Assembly (NCBI GenBank): GCA_037176725.1
Contig: JAZBRS010000014.1
Span: 70,414,501 to 70,478,500, forward strand
Origin: Posidonia oceanica
Taxonomy: Eukaryota; Streptophyta; Magnoliopsida; Alismatales; Posidoniaceae
Reading direction: 5' to 3'
DNA: 64,000 nucleotides
The translations under genes were made by a program, and so were the position numbers. A model generated the notes under the pieces. It saw only the letters and a program-made list of their open reading frames with translations. It was not told where the DNA came from and made no database searches. Of this stretch, positions 55,620-64,000 are shown piece by piece (positions within the stretch are counted from its first letter, which is position 1; every line of letters starts with the position of its first letter).

Positions 55620-56430
55620 CACGGGCTCCAATCTTCCTGATAGATAAGTCCATCATCTTATCACTCAATCAGCTTTCCTGCTGATGGCCGTTAAACATCA
55701 CCTTTCTGATGGATGGCCGTTAAGCATCACCCTTTCTGGTTGATGGCCGTTAAACATCACCTTTCCGACGGATGACCGTTAAGCATCACCTTTCTGGCGG
55801 TTGGCCGTTAAGCATCACCCTTCCGGCTAATGGCCGTTAAACATCTTTCTTTCCAATTGATATGATCGTAAACTATCACTTCTGGTTGATAGGACCGTAA
55901 AGTATCGCTTCCAGTTGATGACCGTTAATCATCACTTCCTGGCTGATAAGTCCGACATCTTATCAATTCTTTCCTCTTCGGCTGATGATTCGAAACTCAT
56001 CACTCTCTCAGCTGATGATCCGAAACTCATCACTCTTTCGGCTGATACCCAGTAACTATCGCTCACAACTACACCTTCCGGTTGATAGGACCGTAAACTA
56101 TCGCTTCCGGTTGATAGGACCGTAAACTATCGCTTCTGGTTAATAGGACCGTAAACTATCATTCTCTGGCTGATGACCTGAAACTCATCTTTGGCTGACA
56201 TCCAAAACTATCACCTGTAGTTGGGTTATACGGCTGATATCCAGTAACTATCACTCGCAAACGCCCCTTTCCGGTTGATAGGACTGTAAACTATCGCTTC
56301 CGGTTGATAGGACCGTAAACTATCGCTCTCGGTTGATAGGACCGTAAACTATCGCTTCCGGTTGATAAGACCGTAAACTATCACCCCCCTCAGCCGATAA
56401 GTCTGATATCTTATCACTTCCTTCGCACGA
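55620..56430 (+). repeat. Hairpin array with covarying stems, B2 3' UTR
   Basis: About 25 units of about 28 bp each form a short stem with a conserved loop. Stem and loop types seen: GATG-GCCGTTAAA-CATC, GATAG-GACCGTAAA-CTATC, GATAAG-TCCGACAT-CTTATC, GATGA-TCCGAAAC-TCATC, and GATA-TCCAGTAAC-TATC. Units are separated by CACCTTTCCGG or CGCTTCCGG. Confidence 0.85.
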
Positions 56431-56913
56431 CTTTGTTCCAGGAAGACAAAGTCCCGCATCTCCTCACGATAGGAGAGGATGCCCCTCTCCCTTCGCGCTT
56501 CTTTTGTTGCGGTTGCCCCCTTCTACGCGGCTCCAACTGCCTTGCTTGCTTGCCCCCCGGGCGGGGACAGGCTACCCCTTTTCTTTCCCTCTTTGTTGCG
56601 CAAGTTTGGACTAGCCGCCAAACTTTCGCGTAGCATCGCAGTTTCTCTCTTAGCATCCTGTTGCATCAACTCTACACTTCATTTGCATAACATGGCACGC
56701 TAGACCAATTGCATTGCATCATCAACATTACATCGCATTAGCATGCATTGCATTCCATCAACATCTGCATCCGCATCTAGCATCTCGGCATCGGGTCGTG
56801 ATCTTCGGTGCATCCGCCGAATAAGTGGCTCACGCTGAAAGCATTTGGCTCTCTCGTCAAATGGGGTGTCTTGTCAACCTTGAGCAGCGGTTTCGGTCCC
56901 CTTGACCTCGCTC
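56431..56913 (+). other. Distal 3' UTR of B2
   Basis: It begins with single copies of the two palindromic modules amplified in X: GACTTTGT-TCCAGGAAG-ACAAAGTC spans 56429-56453 and TCTCCT-CACGAT-AGGAGA follows. Then comes CATTGCAT-rich sequence similar to 20230-20760 of X. No gene. Confidence 0.65.
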
Positions 56914-56922
56914 AGGGAGGGG
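56914..56922 (+). promoter_or_regulatory. Polypurine tract of element B2
   Basis: AGGGAGGGG followed by TATC and then LTR F (TGTTGACACC). Identical tract and spacing to 20953-20961. Confidence 0.85.
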
Positions 56923-56926
56923 TATC

Positions 56927-59900
56927 TGTTGACACCCCATTTTGACAGGCAGAATTAGTGGATCTCTCTGGTGGCTAGGAAAAACCCAAAACCACACCTG
57001 TCTCTTCAGCCTTTTCAACCTTCAAAACCCTCTCAAAACCTTAACCTAAAACTACCCAAACCTTAGGAAAATCTACACTTTCTTCAACCAAGAAAATCAC
57101 CCCAAAAACTCTAAGAAAACCAACACTTTTTTCAACCTAGAAAACTACCCAAAACCCATAAGAAAATCCATCCTTTTCAACCTAGAAAACCCTCCAAAAA
57201 ACCCTTAGGATCTCCCACCAAAACACATCCAAAAACCCTAGAAAACCTAGATAAGACCCCCCTCTTTCTAGACCCAAAAATCCTTTCAAAAACCTTTCAA
57301 AATCCTACTCCAAACCCTTGGTCAAACACTAGAAATCCTAAGTCACACACTCACCAAATTCCACTTCATTTCCAAGCCTCTATCCCCTTCATCTCTCCAA
57401 ATTATCCTTTTCTCTCTCCAAATTATTCTTTTTCGCTCTCCTGATTATTCTTTTCTCTCTCCTCTCTATTCACCCTCTTACTCTCCTTCTTTTCTTGCTC
57501 TCCAGTGGACCTACCTCATTCCTGCTCCTCCCCACCTGTTCTCCTTTCTTCCTGGTATTTTATCTTTATTTTATTTTATTTTATTTTATTTTATCCCATA
57601 TTATTTGATCTTTATTTTCTTTTCATCCCTTCCCTTCTTTCTTCCTTCATCCCTTCCTTTCTTTCTTTCCTTCTTTCTTTCCTTCTCCCTTTTCCCTTTT
57701 TCCACCCTAAACCCTAAACCCTAGACCAAAACCCTAAACCCTAAACCCTAAACCCTAAGCCTATAACCCTAAACCCTAGAAAACCATAAGAGAAACTACA
57801 CTTAAAACCCTAGGAACACACCTGCACAAAACCCCTTCAATTCCAAGCTCCTGCCCTTCCTATCTCTCCTGATTATCCTTTTCTCTCTCCTGATTATTCT
57901 TTTTCTCTCTCCTGATTATCCTTTTCTCTTTCTTCTCTATTCTCCCCCTTTCTTCTTCTCATTTCTTCCCTAAACTCATCATCAACTCCATTTAACACTT
58001 CTTAAAACAATTAAAGAGAAAAATCAAACCAGAAAAATAAATTAAACACCTAAAAATAATTCGAAAGAAAATCAAACTAAAAACGAATCAAAACAACCCA
58101 AAAACAGTTAAAACTAATTAAAAATAAATTAAAACAAACTAAAAAACTTTAAAAAAAATCAAAATAATTAAAAAACAAATTTCAAGACTTGAAACAATTA
58201 AAAAACCAGTTTCAAAACTTAAAGGCAATTAAAACCAATCAAAACCCATTAAAAACAATTAAAGAAATAAACATAAGAAAAATCACTCAAAAACAATCTA
58301 AAAATCTTAAAACAATCAAAGAAAAATTAAAGCAACTAACAAATTTAAAATCAAAAGAAAAAACATAATCAAAACAATTAAAAAAACTTTGAGAAAATAA
58401 TTAGAAAGAAAAAATTCAAAACAATTAACAAGTAAAAAAGAAAAAAAAAAGAAAACAAACTTAAAGTAATAAAACTCAAAAACAATCAACAACTTAAAAT
58501 CAAATTAATAAAACTCAAGAACAATCAACAACTAAAAATCGAATTAAAAAACTTAAAAAACAATTAACAAAATTAAAATCGAAACGAAAGACTTAAAATA
58601 AACTTGAATCAAAAGAAAAATTTAAACAATTAAAACAATCAAAGAAAAAAAAACTTAAAAGAGGAAAACCATTAATAAATTCAAAAGAATAATTAAAAAA
58701 AGAAAATTAAAAAACAATTGGCTTTGAAACAAATTCAAAAAATCAAAATTAACCTATTCTTCTTTCTTTCTTTCCTTCTTTCTTTTTCTTTCTTATTTCT
58801 TTTTCTTTTTTCTTTTATTTCCCTCCTTCTGTAACAACCATCCTTCTCCCTCCCTGCTCTGTTCTTTTTTTTTCTTACACCCTCTCCTGTGATCGACAGC
58901 TCACCTTCCCACCTACCGTCCTTCACTCTTCCACGCCCTCTGCACCAGGCCGGACCGGCGTGCGTCGCCTGCCACGGCCGTGCCACCTGCAAGCCTGCCA
59001 CCACCTTCCTTTGCACTCAAGTGCAAATCAAAGCAATAACCCAAAAGACCAGCAGAAACTAGATGAGCACACATCCTCAGACCTTGCCAAGTCCCTCTCC
59101 TTCCTTGTGCACTCCCCAGTGAAGAGAACCGAAGCCATCACCCAAGCATCCACCTCCAACTGCCATTTTCAGACCCATTCCTCTCCAAACCTCCAAACAC
59201 AACATACTCCATTGCAGAACGACCACCACAAGCCTCCTAAAATTTCCAAACTTGGCCACTGGACTCGTGGAGCAACCACCTCCTCAGGCCACCCAACTTC
59301 ACCCCACGAGACCACCCACACTCCCTACACTCCACAACAAACACCTTCGGCCCCTTTTTTCCCGAAATCTTCAAACTCCCCTAACTTCCTCCACACCCAG
59401 TAGAACCCACGTCTGTTTCTTCCCACATGTTCCCCAGATAACCACCTAGCCGTACGTATCCTCGCCTCGGCTTGGAACGCCGCACAACGCAGCAACCACC
59501 TCAGCCACCACAGCAACAGCTTGGCCGGACCAGAATCTTCTCCGGACGACAGAGCTTGCTTCTGGAAGCACCGGCACATTCCCCAGACTTCCAGCAATGC
59601 CTCCGGATCGTCGCGCGTCGCCGCCAGCCTGCCACACACCGCCACGACCTCCACTGAATCTGCAGGAAACCACCTAGGTGGGTGGCCTATTCCAGTGCGC
59701 AAAACAGGTGAGAAATCACTTCCCTGGCTTCCTCTCTCTCTCCTCTTGCTTCTCGATCTTCTTCCGAAACTTTTCATCCACTGTGCCCCCCGCACGAGAT
59801 CGCTAGAGGGGTCTTCTTCCCTGGCACCAGCAGCAAGCTGGCCTGCCGTCCAGTGCCCCCACACGCCACCGCACGCCGCCCCTGCTTCCGCCGCATCACA

Positions 59901-62562
59901 CCGAACTCCCTCGCACGCCGCCCGGGCCACGCCGCTCCTCCGCCGTTCCAGACCCCCTCCCGGTGAGCTCCAACCACCCCTACTGTAGATCTAAACATTT
60001 GTTTTTTCTTTTGTTTTATTTTTACATTAACTTAGGAAGTTTTCATTTGTATTGCATTGGTATCTTTTAGTTTTTTTAATATTGCGTTTAGGTCCTGCCC
60101 CAGTTTAAGAATCATTTAAATCCAAAATAAAACCATATGAAATTGCATGGAAAACCTATAGTTTTGCTTATTTGCATGTTAATCCTCTTGCTGTATAAAA
60201 ACTCTAGTTTTCTTTTATTTCTAGCCCTGCAAGTAATTTTTCATTACATATTGGTCCTCTGCTGTTATAGTTTTTAGTTTTTTTCTTTAGATCTAGTCCA
60301 GGTACTTACTTTATTTGCATGTTAGTCCAGCCCCAGTTCAAAATAGTTTTCTGTTCTTTACTTTCTGGTCCAATAGCTTTTTATTTTTGCAGTTAGGTCC
60401 TATGGTTGTTAAATGTCATTTAATTATATGCTGTTACCTTATTACATTTCTTTTTAGTCCTGTTTCTTATTTTATTTGCAATCTAGTCCTCTGATCTATT
60501 GTTAAATCATTTAATTTCTCATTTTTCCTTATTGCATTGCATTTTCATCCTGCTTTATTTCATTTTTGCATCTTAGTCCTTCATTTGCATTCATGGAGTA
60601 TTTATTTGCATGTTTTCCTTATAAAATTGCATTTTAGCCCCTACATGTTTTAAAATTACACTTTAGTCCTCTGCATAATTCACAGCATACATTTAGCTTG
60701 CATTTTACCTTATAAAATTGCATTTTAGCCCATACATATTTCAAAATTACATTCCAGTCCTCAGCATGTTTATAAAAATCATTTAAATGCATCTTTACCT
60801 TATTAAATTGCATTTCAGTCCCTACATTTTATTTTAATTGCATTCAAACCCTCAACTTTTCAAAAACTTTGCATTTAGACCCCTAACTTTTCAAAATCTT
60901 TGCATTTAGGTCCCTAACTTTTTCAAAAAGTTGCATTTAGGTCCTTAACTTTTCTAAAACACTGCATATAGGTCTTTTCTTGCATTTTTGCATACATTGC
61001 ACCCATGCATCACTGCATTTAGCATCTCTGCACACACTTAAATACTTCTAACTCCCATGTACGTGGGAGGACCTGTTTTGCACCCCCTAGGATCCCTTTT
61101 ACACTTAGATCCTTTCTTCTCCCCTGTTCTTGAGCCCTCTGCCTTGAAGCCTGGATATCTTCCGATCAGACCGCCGGATCTTCACAACCAAGCTACCTGG
61201 GCGACCCTAGTGGAGCGCACTCCAATGTAGACCATGCACTTCTCAGATCAGGCTTCAGATCTCCAAGGTAAGCCCTCCTGAACTCCTGCATAGCCTTTTT
61301 GCACACCATTTGCATTGCATGCATTGTTTTTGCATCCCGTTTTCTCGAGCACGTAAATTAGGACTCCCTCTTCTTGCTTATCAACTCTATCTCCCCTTTT
61401 CGTGTACTATGGTGTTTTTTTGGTTGAGTTTTCCCTGGATTCGCTACTGATCACGACTATCTTCCCTCTTTTCCACGATCCGATTACACCGCGAGCTTCG
61501 GGCAGCGTGCAAGACATATCATGGGACAGTTTAGTGAACAGTCACAGGATAGTGGTGATCCCTCCACTTGCTTCCTTCCCCCTTTGTAGGTCCTTACACC
61601 TGCATTGTGTGGTCCTTAAACAGTGTTGGTTCTCATACTTACGCCGTTTGCCCCTTCTTGCTTCTCTCTCTCTTCCCCGTTGCATCTACATTTGCATGGC
61701 TTTATCGGTGGTTTATTTCGCTTACTTTGGCTCCGTTTTGCGTGCCGACTTTGTTTCTTACACCGTTTCGTGTGCCTGCTTTGTTTCTTGCACCGTTTTG
61801 TGTGCCTACTTTGTTTCTCACACCGTTTTACGTGTCTGCTTTGTTTCTTGCACCATTTTGCGTGTTTGACGTTGTTTTCTCTTGCATGTCGCCCACATTG
61901 CCTGGTTTTACCGCTGTTTTGTCTTATCGCCTGCATTTGCATTAGGGCAGTGATGCTTACTGCCTGGAGTTCTCACGGACCAAGGTTCGCCCGGTTCAGA
62001 ACACAGACAGCGCTGCTGAGCACTTAGATAGCATGTTTAATTCCTTGCATGCATTTCCATCACTTAGAGCACACCTATGAGCATTTAATTAGGCATTTAT
62101 GGCACTTAGGCATTCAAAGTATGTATTTCCCTGCATATGCAAGCGTAAGCCTAGAAAGACCGATTCTCGGGCGTGTCAGGGGTGCCTAACACCTTCCCCT
62201 CGCGTAACAGGAGTCCTTGCCCTTTCTCATGGCCTGCAATGACCATATTGCCCTTATCCTAGGCACAAGTCATATCATTTGCATTCATTTGCATCTCATT
62301 TCTTTTGCATTGCATCTTTTGCTTGGTTTTGCGTGTTTATTCACGCATTTCCCCAGTTTTCCTTGTCTCCCGACTTAATAGACACGGTGGCGACTCTGAA
62401 TTGTCTTATCTTCTTCTTTTCTTCCCTTTTTTCCCCTTTTTTAAGTGTTTTCGAGTTAAGTCTTCCTTCTCGGACACAGCTGCTAATAGTAAGCCTGATT
62501 CTTATCGGTGCACGTGAACTTTGGTAATGTGTCTAGACGATCTAAACACCGGGATTATTACA
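56927..62562 (+). repeat. 3' LTR (F) of element B2
   Basis: It starts TGTTGACACC after the PPT and ends GGATTATTACA, 5636 bp. It is near-identical to LTR D along its length, apart from the first 150 bp, which differ, and a deletion of about 115 bp in F relative to D (D 33040-33155) between similar CCTAGG phrases. It has the same internal zones: telomere-like repeats 57706-57778, A-rich tract 57990-58745, GC-rich island 58900-59980, TGCATTTAGTCC zone 60060-60970, first U5-like block about 61380-61570, conserved block 62155-62270, and PBS-like motif 62388-62398. Confidence 0.9.
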
Positions 62563-62756
62563 GGCTAATAGCGCTAACTATCCGGCGATGGGTCCGTCAA
62601 CTCATCACCGGGCTGGCAGCCCTAACTGTCCGGTTGACGCTCGTCAAAATGTCTATCCTGGCTGATATCCCTAACTATTCGGTGATGGGTCCGTTAACTC
62701 CTCACCGGGCTAGCAGCCCTAACTACTCGGCGATAGGTCCGTCAACTTATCATCTC
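62563..62756 (+). repeat. Hairpin repeats right of LTR F
   Basis: Near-identical copy of 37884-38076, starting GGCTA instead of GGCTG. The same stems are present. Confidence 0.82.
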
Positions 62757-63912
62757 TGCACATATCTACCACTTCCTGCACATATCATATCACCTCTTGC
62801 ATATGCATATCGTTTCCTGCATTCTGGAAAACCCCAAAAAACAAAAAAAATCAAAAACTACAAAAACATGCTTTCCCTTTCCGCTGGTTTTGATTTTATG
62901 TTTTTCTAAAAAAGCAAAACCATAAAAATCACAAAATCCATAAAGCCCAAAAACATGTGTAAAATACATAAACACATAAACATTTGCATAATCCCAAAAA
63001 CCTGGCTTCGGATAACAAGCAGCAGTACCGAAAGGGTGTCAAGCATTGACAATCTCAGGCAAAACTCACCCAAGCAGCGCCATCTCTTGCATGTGGCCAC
63101 AGAGTGAGACTAAGAGCAGAACAGAGCATCTCACTGAGCTAAGAACTCCCAAAAGTGAGATCCACCCTATCAAGAGAGTCCACTAGACATGGAGAGGACC
63201 AAAGCAGAGTAGAACGTAGCCAGAGGCTGCCTGTACACATTGCAAATGCTGAAGGTGTACGCCGACTAGCCGAGCTCTTAATGCCTCACCTGGGACTGCT
63301 ACCCCAAGAGGGTGAAGACATGCATATCCAAAAGAATAGAGATCATGTGAGCAAAAAAAAGAAATGATAACAAGATATGCATGCTGGGCAGAAAAGAAAA
63401 AATGAAGAAAGAAGCTGAAGAAAGAAGGCACCCATGAGAGGAGTGACTCGGACAAGCATCGAAGCCCCCTCAACTTTCAACTCCAAGCACCACATTGCCA
63501 ATTGCACGGGATACATCATCAGGAGGACCTGGCCCCACCCTCCGAGCGCAGCAGCACACTCCAATCCCTTGTGCAGACAACAACTTTACCTCCCTGGCAG
63601 GCTAAATGCAACTCCAATCACTCATCAGGGGAAAAGAAATATCTATCCGTAAGCATCAAAAGCGGTAGTCGGTCCCCGACGATTTAAGACGGAGGCTATG
63701 AAGCTACATCCAACGCTTCTACTACCCACATGCAGCTAAAGGCTATACTCTACAAAATTGAGGCCTCATCCCGAACCAAGAGTGAGAATGAGAGCCACCA
63801 ACCACAACTCGACATGACGTTGCTCAAGGATTGAGATCTCCCGAATCAGGAAGTGCAGAAGCATCCTCTCGCCAAACAGCTGCTTTTAATCCAAAGCCAC
63901 CGAAAAACATAC
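62757..63912 (+). other. Second copy of the non-coding flank of LTR D
   Basis: Near-identical to 38077-39236 with scattered substitutions. After ACATAC it continues to 64000 with sequence not seen elsewhere in the window. No gene is visible to the end. Confidence 0.75.
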
Positions 63913-64000
63913 ATGCATAATAACCTATCTTCCCCTTCTTCTGTTTTTGAAAATCGAAGTCAAGGACGAGCACCTTTTGCCTGCCTCGCTCAGAGGCTTC

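Larger units (their letters stand above)
39237..62562 (+). mobile_element. Element B2: truncated Tat/Ogre-type element with nested solo LTR E
   Basis: The order is gag C-terminal half, solo LTR E, protease/G-patch, RT, RNase H, aRNH, integrase, 3' spacer, DUF7745-like ORF, hairpin repeats, PPT and 3' LTR F. The 5' LTR, PBS, leader and gag N-terminal half are missing at the 39237 breakpoint. The proteins align with A throughout. It is more decayed than A, with about 25 in-frame stops and several frameshifts. Its 3' LTR is followed by GGCTA and the same flank as LTR D (GGCTG), suggesting B2 was a full element at that same target site before rearrangement. Confidence 0.88.

Overview
The window is plant repetitive DNA, made almost entirely of Ty3-type LTR retrotransposons of the Tat/Ogre kind. 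I found no host gene, rRNA, tRNA or CRISPR array. The lineage call rests on the pol proteins (protease active site DNGS, a G-patch-like segment, RT box YVDD, a second archaeal-type RNase H, an integrase with a GPF motif and no chromodomain), a primer-binding site complementary to tRNA-Arg, very long LTRs (2 to 6 kb) starting TGTTGACACC or TGTAGACACC, and a long repeat-filled 3' untranslated region. Host: a flowering plant with a large, retroelement-rich genome; the species cannot be told from the sequence.

Layout. (1) 1-17410, minus strand: element A, the best preserved copy, with a 5.8 kb 5' LTR (11599-17410), PBS, leader, gag, protease/G-patch, RT, RNase H + aRNH, integrase, and the first codons of an extra ORF cut by the window edge. 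It is inserted in an older plus-strand element X. (2) 17411-20965: the remaining 3' UTR of X, with a 1.5 kb array of alternating palindromes, then a polypurine tract. (3) 20966-28132: LTR G, about 2.0 kb once the nested minus-strand solo LTR C (22022-27196) is removed. LTR G has a PPT on its left and a PBS on its right, so it is shared by two internal regions in tandem. (4) 28139-39236: element B1, with leader, a decayed gag, no pol, hairpin repeats, and a solo LTR D (32228-37883) bounded by a perfect GGCTG duplication. (5) 39237-62562: element B2, truncated inside gag at a breakpoint, interrupted between gag and protease by solo LTR E (40650-46751), then pol, a DUF7745-like accessory ORF (53950-55152), hairpin repeats, PPT and 3' LTR F. 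(6) 62563-64000 repeats the right flank of LTR D, so about 7 kb (LTR plus flank) is present twice.

How the parts work together. In an active element, gag and pol would come from one genomic RNA starting in the 5' LTR, reverse transcription would be primed by tRNA-Arg at the PBS, and plus-strand synthesis would start at the AGGGAGGGG tract. No copy here is autonomous: A has three frame-preserving stops and two frameshifts between gag and integrase plus one stop inside integrase, and B2 has about 25 in-frame stops, mostly TAG.

The most unusual signal is a family of short hairpins in the 3' UTRs of all the elements. Stems change in a compensatory way (GATAG/CTATC, GATAAG/CTTATC, GATGA/TCATC, GGCAG/CTGCC) around a conserved CCNTAA-type loop, with G-T wobble pairs, which suggests selection on RNA structure. 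A second point is an internal 11-base copy of the tRNA-Arg-complementary motif in every LTR.
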